From: Phaeobacter cretensis
Lineage (GTDB): Bacteria; Pseudomonadota; Alphaproteobacteria; Rhodobacterales; Rhodobacteraceae
Reading direction: 5' to 3'
NCBI RefSeq assembly: GCF_047372505.1
Contig: NZ_JBKBEU010000001.1
Location: 1,488,001-1,552,000, forward strand
Length of the DNA stretch: 64,000 nucleotides
Shown here: positions 44,754 to 53,514 of the stretch, one piece after another
Layout: every line of letters begins with the position of its first letter
Position numbering within the stretch: position 1 is the first letter of the stretch
Position numbers and translations under genes: made by a program
Notes under the pieces: model-generated
Told to the model about the DNA's origin: nothing
Databases searched by the model: none
Seen by the model: the letters and a program-made list of their open reading frames with translations, nothing else

Positions 44754-44771
44754 GCGACCAAGTGTGGTCGC
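44754..44771. promoter_or_regulatory. inverted repeat upstream of aapJ, candidate operator
   Basis: GCGACCA and TGGTCGC, perfect 7-base arms around AGTG, lie about 100 bases upstream of the aapJ ATG in the 229-base region with the promoter. It does not match the NtrC box exactly. On the minus strand TTGACG lies about 20 bases upstream (44793-44788). A second short hairpin, CCGGCA/TGCCGG (44702-44720), is nearer the gene. Confidence 0.45.
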
Positions 44772-44885
44772 ATTCATCAACAAACGTCAAGTGCGGGATC
44801 AGGAATTTCGATGGACGCATAGCGAACATTTTTGCCGCTGCGAACGAATTTTGCGATTACGCGGCAATCTGGGTAATTTATTGCA

Positions 44886-45593
44886 TTAATAGGAGAAATC
44901 GTAGAACCGCTTAGCGTGTATAAACGCGGTGCGTTTCAGGTCTGCGGTGGCCTGAGCTTCTTCGTCCCGGCCCCATTGTTCTTCCTGCCACAGCTCATCC
45001 AAGCGCGATATATCCCAGATCTGATCAGCCGTGCGCCAGTCCCTTGCAGCCGCAAATCCCAACACCAACGACCCGGACATCGCCACCAGATCGTGAAATG
45101 CGGCGAGCTGAAATGGTGTCATTTCATGGACTAAGCCACGAAGTCGGTCCAACGCGGCTGGATCTTGCGAAGTATGACGGATGCCGCTGCGAGGCTGCAA
45201 ACGTGCGCCGAGAGCCGTAGCTGCCCAGTCCAGTGCCGGGTCCCAGAACTCTGCCTGACGTTGCACCAATTCTGCCGGCCCCTCAGCGCGATAGCATAAA
45301 AGATCAGAATCGCCATATTCGGTCAACATATCGGCAACTGCACCGTGCTGATGTGTCACCTTGTCAATTGCAGCGTTCGCCGATCGGGTGACTGGCATAA
45401 TGTTAGGGTTAACTGATTCGGATTGCGCGTCCCATTCTGCAGCAATTGCTTCGGCCATTTGGCGACTCGGCACAGCAAGCGGCGCTTTTGCCGGAGTTTT
45501 TACACCACGCCCATCCAATTCCACCGCAAAACCATCGTCGGTTTCGGCCACCGTTACCGCTTTCCAGAATCGTTTCTGCTTCCACTCGCTCAT
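44886..45593 (-). CDS. ATP12-family F1-ATPase assembly chaperone
   Basis: 235 residues from ATG 45593 (MSEWKQKRFWKAVTVAETDD); the frame is open 20 codons further. Motifs of the ATP12 family include FAVELDGRGVKTPAKAPLAV, EWDAQSESVNPNIMPVTRSA and YRAEGPAELVQRQAEFWDPA. In alphaproteobacteria and mitochondria this chaperone binds the alpha subunit of F1 ATPase during assembly. It starts 4 bases after the HAD gene in a leftward operon. Confidence 0.93.
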   Translation of the reverse strand: MSEWKQKRFWKAVTVAETDDGFAVELDGRGVKTPAKAPLAVPSRQMAEAIAAEWDAQSESVNPNIMPVTRSANAAIDKVTHQHGAVADMLTEYGDSDLLCYRAEGPAELVQRQAEFWDPALDWAATALGARLQPRSGIRHTSQDPAALDRLRGLVHEMTPFQLAAFHDLVAMSGSLVLGFAAARDWRTADQIWDISRLDELWQEEQWGRDEEAQATADLKRTAFIHAKRFYDFSY

Positions 45594-45597
45594 GTAT

Positions 45598-46272
45598 TCA
45601 AGCCTTCCAGATGTCTTGTAGCAGCGGCGCCAGTTCCGCAAAACTGCGGACAATGTGGTCCGCGCCCAGCCGCTCAGTTGGGTGAAATCCCCAATTTACT
45701 GCAATGGTGTGTACGCCGGCCGCGCGCCCCATATCGATGTCGAAGCTGGTGTCGCCAATCATCACTGTATGTTCCGGTGCCACCCCGGTGTCGGCCATCG
45801 CTTGTAGTACCATCGAAGGGTGCGGCTTTGACGGGTGGTGGTCAGCAGATTGGCGGGTCACAAAACAGTTGAGGTCATGTGCTGCGATTAGAGCATCTAG
45901 CCCGCGCTGAGATTTCCCGGTGGCAACGCCTAGCAGATACTCCGGCACCGCATTTAACTCGGCCAGAACCTCGGCAGCACCGGGATAGAGCGGCGAATGC
46001 CCCGCCCCGGCAGCTAGACGCGCCGACTTATAGGCAGATTTATAAACAGCAACCAAAGTTGCCTGAACGGTCTCGTCCAGATCAGGAGCCAGCGTCGCCA
46101 TCGCCTGCGGCAACGACAAACCCACAATGGACAAAATCGCAGCCTGCGTGGGCGGTTCTAGTCCAGCCCCTTCAAAAGCCGCGGTCATTGCAGAAGTAAT
46201 CGCGCCCTGGCTGTCTGCCAGCGTGCCATCAACATCAAAGAGGATAAGGCGCAATTCATTGCTCATCATCAC
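45598..46272 (-). CDS. HAD-superfamily hydrolase (phosphoglycolate phosphatase-like)
   Basis: 224 residues. The HAD motif I is LFDVDGTLADS near residues 11-21, motif II is in LLGVATGKSQRG, and motif III/IV is HTVMIGDTSFDIDMG. The cap domain and length match Gph-like phosphoglycolate phosphatases, but pyrophosphatase or other sugar-phosphate activity is possible. GCAAGG precedes the first of three ATG codons; a start at 46266 is possible. It lies in the crcB-rluC-HAD-ATP12 operon, 11 bases after rluC. Confidence 0.9.
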   Translation of the reverse strand: MMMSNELRLILFDVDGTLADSQGAITSAMTAAFEGAGLEPPTQAAILSIVGLSLPQAMATLAPDLDETVQATLVAVYKSAYKSARLAAGAGHSPLYPGAAEVLAELNAVPEYLLGVATGKSQRGLDALIAAHDLNCFVTRQSADHHPSKPHPSMVLQAMADTGVAPEHTVMIGDTSFDIDMGRAAGVHTIAVNWGFHPTERLGADHIVRSFAELAPLLQDIWKA

Positions 46273-46283
46273 AAGCCTTGCTG

Positions 46284-47330
46284 CTATTGCAGGCTCTCAA
46301 ACGGATCATCTTCCGCCAGATCCTCAGACCAGCCAAAGGTGTCCCAGCTTTCTTTCATATGATCGGGCAGCGGAGCTGTGATCGACAGCTGTTTACGCGT
46401 CACAGGGTGCTCGAATGCCATACGGCGGCAATGCAGATGCAGCTTTTTGGAGATAATTCCACCCAGTTGTGCGCCCCAGCCATCGCCAAGGTTTTCCTGA
46501 CTTGAGCCGCCGTATTTGCCGTCGCCTGCAATCGGGTGGCCGATCTCGGCCATATGCGCGCGCAATTGGTGCGTGCGCCCAGTGATCGGCTCCATAGCAA
46601 CCCAAGCAGCACGGCTGGCCACACGGTATAGTGTGGCATACTGCGTGTGTGATCGTTTCGCTCCCGGCGTGCTGTCCACCTCATTGGAGTGGATGGCGAT
46701 CATCTTTTCCCCTTCACCGCCTTTGCCATGACCCGAGGCCTTGACCAGCCCGCATTTGATCTCACCCAGATAGGGCGTCGGCACGCCCGCGACCAATGCC
46801 CAATAAATCTTACGCGTCGCGCGATGTCGGAATGCCGCTGTCAGCGATTGGGCCGCGAGCCGGGTGCGGGCCAAAACCAACACACCTGATGTGTCCTTAT
46901 CCAATCGATGAACAAGACGCGGCTTTTCTTCAGCGTCGAACTGTAGTGCAGCACTGAGCCCATCTACGTGTTTGGTCGTACCGCTACCGCCCTGAACTGC
47001 AAGCCCGGCAGGTTTGTTCAGCACAATCACTGCGTCGTCTTTGTAGGTCACGCAGCCACGGATCATCTTGGCATCCGCTTCGGAAATTCGATAGCTCGGC
47101 GCTGCAGCCGGTTTCAGATCACTGGCACCCAATGGTGGCACCCGGACCACCTGCCCCGCATCGACACGGCTGCTGGCTTTGACCCGACCACCGTCCAGGC
47201 GCAGTTCCCCCTTGCGGCACATCTTCTCGATCCGGCCCTGGCTCACATGCGGGAACAGGCGGCGCAGCCAACGATCAATGCGCTGGCCTGCGTCGTCTTC
47301 GGTGACGGTAATCATCTGTACGCCGCTCAT
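46284..47330 (-). CDS. rluC: RluA/RluC-type 23S rRNA pseudouridine synthase
   Basis: 348 residues. The N-terminal S4-like RNA-binding domain reads DDAGQRIDRWLRRLFPHVSQ with GRIEKMCRKGELR. The synthase domain holds the catalytic Asp motif HRLDKDTSGVLVLARTR, and VAMEPITGRTHQLRAHMAEI follows. RluC-type enzymes modify U955, U2504 and U2580 of 23S rRNA in E. coli. The ATG overlaps the crcB stop (ATGA). Confidence 0.9.
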   Translation of the reverse strand: MSGVQMITVTEDDAGQRIDRWLRRLFPHVSQGRIEKMCRKGELRLDGGRVKASSRVDAGQVVRVPPLGASDLKPAAAPSYRISEADAKMIRGCVTYKDDAVIVLNKPAGLAVQGGSGTTKHVDGLSAALQFDAEEKPRLVHRLDKDTSGVLVLARTRLAAQSLTAAFRHRATRKIYWALVAGVPTPYLGEIKCGLVKASGHGKGGEGEKMIAIHSNEVDSTPGAKRSHTQYATLYRVASRAAWVAMEPITGRTHQLRAHMAEIGHPIAGDGKYGGSSQENLGDGWGAQLGGIISKKLHLHCRRMAFEHPVTRKQLSITAPLPDHMKESWDTFGWSEDLAEDDPFESLQ

Positions 47331-47707
47331 GCGAACACTCCTCTAGCGGCCCACAGGCCAAGAAACAGTCCACACACCGACAGGCCCACGGACAACAGCA
47401 CATATAGCGCAGCCTGCCCAAAGGCGCCGCGCTCGATCAGGTTGGCCGTCTCAAGCGAGAATGCCGAAAATGTGGTGAAGCCGCCCAACAGGCCGGTCAT
47501 CACAAAAGGACTGAGATGGGTCAGCCCTTTATGGGTAGCAGCAATCACAAAGGCCCCCATAACAAACGAGCCGATCACATTAACCGCCAGGATCGCGATC
47601 GGAAATTCGCCAGCCCCAAACAGGCGGTGAATCCCTATTCCGGCCAAATAGCGACAGGCTGCGCCAATAGCGCCACCCAAAGCCACATATAAAACCGAGA
47701 AAACCAT
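47327..47707 (-). CDS. crcB: fluoride channel CrcB/Fluc
   Basis: 126 residues with four helices. Conserved positions include GGAIGAACRYLAG near the N-terminus, GSFVMGAFV, and the TM3 break GLLGGFTTFSAFSLE that lines the fluoride path. It exports fluoride from the cytoplasm as an antiparallel dimer. It is the first gene of the leftward crcB-rluC operon. No fluoride riboswitch is recognisable in the 136 bases before it. Confidence 0.95.
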   Translation of the reverse strand: MVFSVLYVALGGAIGAACRYLAGIGIHRLFGAGEFPIAILAVNVIGSFVMGAFVIAATHKGLTHLSPFVMTGLLGGFTTFSAFSLETANLIERGAFGQAALYVLLSVGLSVCGLFLGLWAARGVFA

Positions 47708-47843
47708 CTGCGGTCTCTCGCCGGCTCACGCACTGATGTCAAGTTTTGCGCAAGCATGGCAGCCTTGCAGGCAGAGCGCAGGCCTTGGTATCGTTAGCTA
47801 ATTACTCCTGCAGAACTCATTGGCGTAACTAGGCAAGACCGGA

Positions 47844-49166
47844 TTAGCGGTTCCGCTTTGCTCTAAGATTGGCGAAATACTCTGTCCGACGCTTCAACTC
47901 CCGCTCAAACCCGCGATCCACTGGCTGATAAAGCACCGGACGCGGTAAATCGTCAGGGAAATAGTTCTGCCCAGAAAACCCATCCGCCGCATTGTGATCA
48001 TAGTCGTACCCATCTCCGTAGCCCTGCGACTTCATCAGTTTGGTCGGAGCATTGAGAATATGTTTGGGCGGCGGCGCGCTGCCGGTCTGTTTGGCAAGGC
48101 GCCGTGCCGCCTTGTAAGCCATATAGCCTGCGTTGGTCTTGGGGGCGAGCGCTAGGTAGATTACCGCCTGCGCCAGTGCCAGCTCTCCCTCCGGACTGCC
48201 TAGCCGTTCATAGGTTTCCCAGGCCTGAATACAAATCCCCTGCGCCTGAGGATCCGCGAGGGCGATATCTTCAACCGCCATCCGGGTCAGCCGTCGCGCC
48301 AGATAACGCGGGTCCTCCCCACCTTCCAGCATCCGCGCGAACCAATAGAGCGCTGCATCCGGATCAGAACCTCGCACTGACTTATGCAGTGCCGAAATCA
48401 GATTGTAGTGTTCATCACCTGACTTGTCGTATTTCGCGGCACGACGCATCAACCGCGTGGCCAGTGGCTCCCGGCCCAACGGGGTATCTACCTTCCAAGC
48501 TGACACCTGTTCAATGAGGTTCAACAGAGCCCGTCCATCGCCATCCGCCATTTCATGCAACGCGTCGCGGGCATCAGGCGTTAGCGGCAAGGCGCGGTCC
48601 AACTCCTGCTCCGCGCGCTGGGTTAAGCGTTCCAGATCCGCCAGCGACAGGCGCTCCAAAACCAACACCTGCGCCCGGCTCAGCACAGCTGCGTTCAGCT
48701 CAAAACTCGGGTTCTCCGTAGTAGCGCCAACCAGAAGGATGGTGCCATCCTCCATGTGAGGGAGAAACCCGTCCTGCTGCGCCTTATTAAAGCGGTGGAT
48801 TTCATCGACAAACAGCAGCGTCCCCTGCCCGTTCTGGCGGCGAATCTTTGCAGCCTCGAACACTTTCTTCAGGTCCGGTACTCCGGTGAAGATTGCCGAG
48901 ATCTGAACAAAATGCAGGTCGGTTTCACGGGCCAGCAGCCGGGCGATGGTGGTTTTCCCAACTCCAGGCGGACCCCAAAAGATCAGCGACGACAGGGATC
49001 CCGACGCCAACATCACACCAAGGGGCGATTCCTCTCCCAGAACCTGCACCTGACCGATAACTTCACCCAGTGTTTTGGGGCGCAAGCGATCTGCGAGCGG
49101 TCGGTTCATCTCCAAGTGTGGGTCTTGTTGCGCCTGAGCGCCACCACTGTCGAAAAGATCCGCCAT
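47844..49166 (-). CDS. rarA: replication-associated recombination protein RarA/MgsA
   Basis: 440 residues. Walker A is GPPGVGKTT at 65-73 and Walker B is LLFVDEIH ending at 124; the sensor regions follow (GATTENPSFELN). The N-terminus NRPLADRLRPKTLGEVIGQ is typical. RarA is a clamp-loader-like AAA+ ATPase acting at stalled replication forks. It starts 2 bases after the HtrA gene stops, so it is in the same leftward operon. Confidence 0.95.
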   Translation of the reverse strand: MADLFDSGGAQAQQDPHLEMNRPLADRLRPKTLGEVIGQVQVLGEESPLGVMLASGSLSSLIFWGPPGVGKTTIARLLARETDLHFVQISAIFTGVPDLKKVFEAAKIRRQNGQGTLLFVDEIHRFNKAQQDGFLPHMEDGTILLVGATTENPSFELNAAVLSRAQVLVLERLSLADLERLTQRAEQELDRALPLTPDARDALHEMADGDGRALLNLIEQVSAWKVDTPLGREPLATRLMRRAAKYDKSGDEHYNLISALHKSVRGSDPDAALYWFARMLEGGEDPRYLARRLTRMAVEDIALADPQAQGICIQAWETYERLGSPEGELALAQAVIYLALAPKTNAGYMAYKAARRLAKQTGSAPPPKHILNAPTKLMKSQGYGDGYDYDHNAADGFSGQNYFPDDLPRPVLYQPVDRGFERELKRRTEYFANLRAKRNR

Positions 49167-49168
49167 AC

Positions 49169-50560
49169 TCAGAGCCGATAGCGCAGCGATACGCGCTGGC
49201 CCTGACGGTTCAGATCAACCTTCATCCAACGCCCAATGTTAGCCAGTACGTCAGTCACATCTGACGGCGTTTTGATGGCATCATTGTTGATGGCAAGAAT
49301 GATGTCGCCGGCGCGCAGGCCTACTCGACCACCATATGCGCCCGGATCGGTGATAACCACCCCGTCAGAGGACATAGGCAGTTGGAACCGCAATATCGAC
49401 AATGGGTTGATCCGCGCAACTGTCAGGCCCGGTAGCGGAGTCCCTTCGTCTAGGCTACGCGGGTTGGCCGGCGGCTCGTCCGGCGCTAGCATCATCTCAA
49501 CGGGAAGCGCGTCGCGCTGGCCTGTACGCAGTCGAGTTACTTCAGCACTGTCGCCCAGGCCAGTTACAGACATACGGAACACCATCTCAGAGGGGGAATT
49601 CACCGGCTCTCCCGCAACGTCAAGGACAACATCGCCAACCTTGAACCCGGCTTTGGTGAAAGGGCTGGCCGGGTGCAATTCAGAGATCACCATCCCCTCA
49701 GGCAAATCCATACCCAACGATGCCGCCAGGTCTGCATCCACCGGCTGCCCCATCATGCCAGCCCAGGGTCGCTGAAACTCCTCGGCCCCATCATGGGCCT
49801 GTCGCATAAAGGCACGCACCAGATTGGCCGGAATCGCGAAACCGATACCATTGGACCCACCCGAGCGCGTCACAATGCGGGTATTGATACCGATCAGATC
49901 ACCGTTGACATCAATCAGTGCCCCACCAGAGTTGCCGGGATTGATCGGCGCATCGGTCTGGATGAAATAGCCGATCCCTTCGCCCGTAGCAGCACCAGAG
50001 CGTGCAAGGCCGGAGACGATACCGCTGCTCACCGTTTGCCCCACACCGAAGGGGTTGCCGATTGCCAACGCCAGTTCACCGACCTCAACCCGGTCACTGT
50101 CACGCAGCTCTAGATAGGGGAGGTCTTGTGCCTCTTGCAGTTGGAGAATGGCAAGATCACTAGCTCGATCCGCTAATACGACCTGTGCTGCGTATTCGCG
50201 ACGATCAGTGGTGACGACGCGGATATCCGTTGCCATCCCAACGACGTGGTAGTTCGATACAACAATGCCATCCGCTGACAGGATCACCCCAGAACCAAGC
50301 GAGTTCTGTACGCGCGGCTGCGGCTTGGATAATCCCCGAAAGAAATCGTCGAAAAATGGATCGTTCATAAACGGGGTGCGGCGCTGTTCTTGTACGATCT
50401 TAGCGTAGATATTCACCACAGCGGGTGCTGCCTGTTTCACCAAAGGAGCAAAGCCAAGAGAGATCTCCGCCTGTGATGTCGGCACACGGGTTTCTGCGAT
50501 AGCTTGGCTGCTGTGGGTGGCCAATAGTAGGCCGACTACTGTCAGGATTATGCGGAACAT
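49169..50560 (-). CDS. periplasmic Deg/HtrA serine protease with two PDZ domains
   Basis: 463 residues from ATG 50560 (GGAGG just upstream), since a signal peptide (MFRIILTVVGLLLATHSSQA) starts there; the open frame extends 44 codons upstream without support. The catalytic triad is His105 (NYHVVG), Asp135 (SDLAIL) and Ser211 (GNSGGAL). Two PDZ domains follow (about 275-370 and 380-463), with AGDIILAINNDAIKTPSDV near the end. It is a DegP/DegQ-type quality-control protease. It is divergent from the ribosomal operon to its right by a 191-base gap with the rplQ terminator. Confidence 0.93.
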   Translation of the reverse strand: MFRIILTVVGLLLATHSSQAIAETRVPTSQAEISLGFAPLVKQAAPAVVNIYAKIVQEQRRTPFMNDPFFDDFFRGLSKPQPRVQNSLGSGVILSADGIVVSNYHVVGMATDIRVVTTDRREYAAQVVLADRASDLAILQLQEAQDLPYLELRDSDRVEVGELALAIGNPFGVGQTVSSGIVSGLARSGAATGEGIGYFIQTDAPINPGNSGGALIDVNGDLIGINTRIVTRSGGSNGIGFAIPANLVRAFMRQAHDGAEEFQRPWAGMMGQPVDADLAASLGMDLPEGMVISELHPASPFTKAGFKVGDVVLDVAGEPVNSPSEMVFRMSVTGLGDSAEVTRLRTGQRDALPVEMMLAPDEPPANPRSLDEGTPLPGLTVARINPLSILRFQLPMSSDGVVITDPGAYGGRVGLRAGDIILAINNDAIKTPSDVTDVLANIGRWMKVDLNRQGQRVSLRYRL

Positions 50561-50694
50561 GACGCCTCCGATTGTTCTTGTGAACAGGATATGCTGACCG
50601 CTGGCAGCTTTTACAAGGTCGGATTTTCCGGGGAAAAATCGACCGGACACCCCCCAAAACCAGACCTCGGAGTCCAGCCACAGGTCCGCCAACG

Positions 50695-50727
50695 AAAAAC
50701 CCCCGCCCTGTTTCCAGAGCGGGGGTC
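50695..50727 (-). terminator. terminator of the rpsM-rpsK-rpoA-rplQ operon
   Basis: Leftward: ACCCCCGC, loop TCTGGAAACAGG, then GCGGGGGT followed by TTTTC. It lies just after rplQ (stop at 50752). Confidence 0.85.
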
Positions 50728-50751
50728 AGGTCCGGTCGAGACCGAAGTCTA

Positions 50752-51174
50752 TTATTCGTCAGCAGCAGCTTCTGCTTCGACGAGGCGTGCCTTGTCGGCG
50801 GCGCCTTTGGCATCGCGATCACGATCAACGAATTCGATGATCGCCATCGGAGCCATGTCGCCATAGCGGAAGCCGGCTTTCAGGATACGGACATAGCCGC
50901 CCTGACGGTCTTTGTAACGCGGGCCCAGAACCTCGAACAGTTTTGCGACGTCCTTGTCTTCTTTCAGCTTGGACGCGGCCTGACGACGAGCGTGCAGGTC
51001 GCCGCGCTTTGCCAGCGTGATCATTTTTTCAATGATCGGGCGCAATTCTTTTGCTTTGGGAAGAGTTGTCTTGATCTGCTCGTGCTCAATCAGCGAGCCG
51101 CACATGTTCGAAAACAGGGCTTTACGGTGCTCATGAGTACGGTTCAGGCGGCGGTAACCACGTGCGTGACGCAT
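50752..51174 (-). CDS. rplQ: 50S ribosomal protein L17
   Basis: 140 residues, starting MRHARGYRRLNRTHEHRKAL, the L17 N-terminus, and ending in a typical Ala/Glu-rich tail. L17 is in the large subunit near the exit tunnel. It is last in the operon, 145 bases after rpoA, and followed by a strong terminator. Confidence 0.98.
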   Translation of the reverse strand: MRHARGYRRLNRTHEHRKALFSNMCGSLIEHEQIKTTLPKAKELRPIIEKMITLAKRGDLHARRQAASKLKEDKDVAKLFEVLGPRYKDRQGGYVRILKAGFRYGDMAPMAIIEFVDRDRDAKGAADKARLVEAEAAADE

Positions 51175-51319
51175 TTGTATATTCCTTTGATCTGCGTTTT
51201 TACTTTGTCAGGCAGCTGATGCGTGTCAGCCACTCACCTTGGGGCATTTACCCAATTGTCCCCGGCCAAACCCGGGAATGTTTCAGGGAGGACCTTGGCC
51301 CTCCCCTCGAAGACGCGCT

Positions 51320-52336
51320 TTAGAAGCTGTCTTCGAATTTCTTGGCCAGATCTTCGATGTTGTCCGGCGGCCAGTCCTCGACGTCCATGCCAAGGTGCAG
51401 ACCCATGCCTGACAACACTTCTTTGATCTCGTTCAGCGACTTGCGGCCGAAGTTCGGCGTACGCAGCATTTCTGCTTCGGTCTTCTGGATAAGATCGCCT
51501 ATGTAGACGATGTTGTCGTTCTTCAGGCAGTTTGCAGAACGTACAGACAGCTCCAACTCGTCCACTTTCTTCAGCAGAAGTGGGTTGAATTCGAGACCAT
51601 CGTCATCGTCCTGACGGTTTGCCGATTCCGGCTCGTCGAAGTTGACGAAGATCGACAGCTGATCCTGCACAATGCGGGCCGCATACGCGACCGCGTCATC
51701 AGGCGTGATCGAACCATCGGTTTCAATCTTCATGGTCAGCTTGTCATAGTCCAGAACCTGACCTTCGCGGGTTGGCTGAACGTCATAGGAGACCTTCTTG
51801 ACCGGCGAATAGATCGCGTCGATCGGGATTAGACCGATGGGCGCATCTTCTGGCTTGTTCTTGTCTGCAGAGACATAGCCCTTGCCGGTGTTGACGGTCA
51901 GCTCCATGAACAGATCCGCGCCGTCATCGAGGTGACAGATCACGTGCTCACGGTTCAGTACTTCGATACCCGCAGAATCGGAGATATCACCGGCGGTGAC
52001 AACTGCGGGGCCTTTGGCATTGATCGAAAGACGCTTTGGGCCCTCGACTTCCATGCGCAATGACACACCTTTAAGGTTCAGGATGATGTCGGTGACATCT
52101 TCGCGAACGCCGGCGACACTGGAAAATTCATGCAGAACGTTGTCGATCTGCACCGAAGTAATGGCCGCGCCTTGCAGCGAGCTCATCAAAACGCGGCGCA
52201 GTGCGTTGCCAAGCGTCAGACCAAAGCCACGCTCAAGCGGCTCAGCTACGACGGTAGCCTGGCGTGCGGGATCATTGCCCGGCTTAACGTCAAGCTGTGT
52301 CGGCTTGATCAGTTCAGCCCAATTCTTGTGGATCAT
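51320..52336 (-). CDS. rpoA: DNA-directed RNA polymerase alpha subunit
   Basis: 338 residues from ATG 52336, preceded by GGAGGGACCGC. The N-terminal dimerisation domain has LERGFGLTLGNALRRVLMSS and the C-terminal domain has LIQKTEAEMLRTPNFGRKSL, which contacts UP elements and activators. The two are joined by an acidic linker. It is in the alpha operon after rpsK, with a 115-base gap. Confidence 0.99.
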   Translation of the reverse strand: MIHKNWAELIKPTQLDVKPGNDPARQATVVAEPLERGFGLTLGNALRRVLMSSLQGAAITSVQIDNVLHEFSSVAGVREDVTDIILNLKGVSLRMEVEGPKRLSINAKGPAVVTAGDISDSAGIEVLNREHVICHLDDGADLFMELTVNTGKGYVSADKNKPEDAPIGLIPIDAIYSPVKKVSYDVQPTREGQVLDYDKLTMKIETDGSITPDDAVAYAARIVQDQLSIFVNFDEPESANRQDDDDGLEFNPLLLKKVDELELSVRSANCLKNDNIVYIGDLIQKTEAEMLRTPNFGRKSLNEIKEVLSGMGLHLGMDVEDWPPDNIEDLAKKFEDSF

Positions 52337-52451
52337 GCGGTCCCTCCATTCCTGTCTGTACCTCATGTCCGAAGGTGCAGACGCCCGAGGTTTCAAATGG
52401 CGTACTGGGGCCTTGCAGAAATCGCAAAGCCCCAGCAAAAATCAGTGTCAC

Positions 52452-52841
52452 TTAGACGCGACGACGCTTCGGCGGACGGCAGCCGTTGTGCGCGATCGGA
52501 GTTACATCACGAATCGAGGTGATGTTGAAGCCCACTGCCGCCAAAGCGCGCAGAGCAGATTCACGACCCGAACCGGGGCCCTGAACTTCAACTTCGAGAG
52601 TTTTAACGCCGTGTTCCTGCGCTTTTTTTCCTGCGTCTTCTGCAGCCATCTGAGCAGCATAAGGAGTCGATTTACGCGACCCTTTGAAGCCCATGGTGCC
52701 TGCGGAGGACCAGGAAATCGCATTGCCTTGCACGTCCGAGATCAGAATCTTGGTGTTGTTGAACGAGGAGTTCACATGTGCAACGCCCGAGGCGATGTTC
52801 TTGCGCTCTTTGCGCTTGGTACGAGTCTTATCGCGTGCCAT
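52452..52841 (-). CDS. rpsK: 30S ribosomal protein S11
   Basis: 129 residues. Family motifs include GVAHVNSSFNNTKILISDVQ, KGSRKSTPYAAQMAAEDA and the C-terminal PIAHNGCRPPKRRRV. It is part of the platform of the small subunit. It begins 15 bases after rpsM. Confidence 0.99.
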   Translation of the reverse strand: MARDKTRTKRKERKNIASGVAHVNSSFNNTKILISDVQGNAISWSSAGTMGFKGSRKSTPYAAQMAAEDAGKKAQEHGVKTLEVEVQGPGSGRESALRALAAVGFNITSIRDVTPIAHNGCRPPKRRRV

Positions 52842-52856
52842 TGATCAAACCCTCCC

Positions 52857-53225
52857 TTATTTCTTCTTACCAGCAATGGCCTTTGCAGGGCCTTTGCGAG
52901 TACGAGCGTTGGTGTGGGTACGCTGACCGCGAACGGGCAGGTTACGGCGATGGCGCAGACCGCGGTAGCAGCCAAGGTCCATCAAACGCTTGATGTTCAT
53001 CTGAACTTCACGGCGCAGGTCGCCTTCGACGGTAAAATTGGCGTCAATGTGCTCACGCACGGCCAGAACTTCGGCGTCAGACAGCTCGTTTACACGACGG
53101 GTCGCGTCGATGCCTACAGCTTCGCAGATGGCTTCAGCAGAGGTCGTACCAATGCCGGTGATATATGTGAGGGCGATAGGGACCCGCTTTGCAGTGGGGA
53201 TGTTTACGCCGGCAATACGTGCCAC
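52857..53225 (-). CDS. rpsM: 30S ribosomal protein S13
   Basis: 122 residues. It starts with GTG at 53225 (GTGGCACGTATTGCC), with AAGGAAAG upstream; no ATG fits. The sequence ARIAGVNIPTAKRVPIALTY and the tail RGQRTHTNARTRKGPAK are those of S13 in the head of the small subunit. It is the first gene of the alpha operon. A hairpin lies 23 bases upstream, and the BLUF gene diverges on the other side. Confidence 0.98.
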   Translation of the reverse strand: MARIAGVNIPTAKRVPIALTYITGIGTTSAEAICEAVGIDATRRVNELSDAEVLAVREHIDANFTVEGDLRREVQMNIKRLMDLGCYRGLRHRRNLPVRGQRTHTNARTRKGPAKAIAGKKK

Positions 53226-53247
53226 GTGTCACTTTCCTTTTCGTTGC

Positions 53248-53273
53248 GGTTCCGTAGCTCCGGAACCTTTTTT
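53248..53273. promoter_or_regulatory. hairpin in the rpsM leader, with T-run on the plus strand
   Basis: GGTTCCG, loop TAGCTC, CGGAACC and then TTTTTT on the plus strand. In the rpsM mRNA the same hairpin would lie 23 bases before the start, close to the ribosome site. On the plus strand it looks like a terminator facing the BLUF gene, which would stop antisense transcription. Which reading is used cannot be told. Confidence 0.45.
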
Positions 53274-53514
53274 CACAACGCTTGACCGTGGCAGTGTCGC
53301 CAGGGGGTCCAGCATTTTGAGGTGGCCAGGTGGCAAAACTTGCAATCACCCGGTATGATTCCCAATAGGGATGGGGTTCCCTATGTGGAAATCACTGTAT
53401 GGTCAACCTCTTTGCCCGTTCAAAGGAGCGACTGATTGGAAGAACAACTTATGGTTGCAACTCATTTGCGGTGATGCAATCAATCGATATCTGATACATA
53501 CAACAGGAACGCGC

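Noticed and set aside
47708..47843. Fluoride riboswitch upstream of crcB
   Set aside because: The conserved bases of that riboswitch were looked for on the minus strand and not found.
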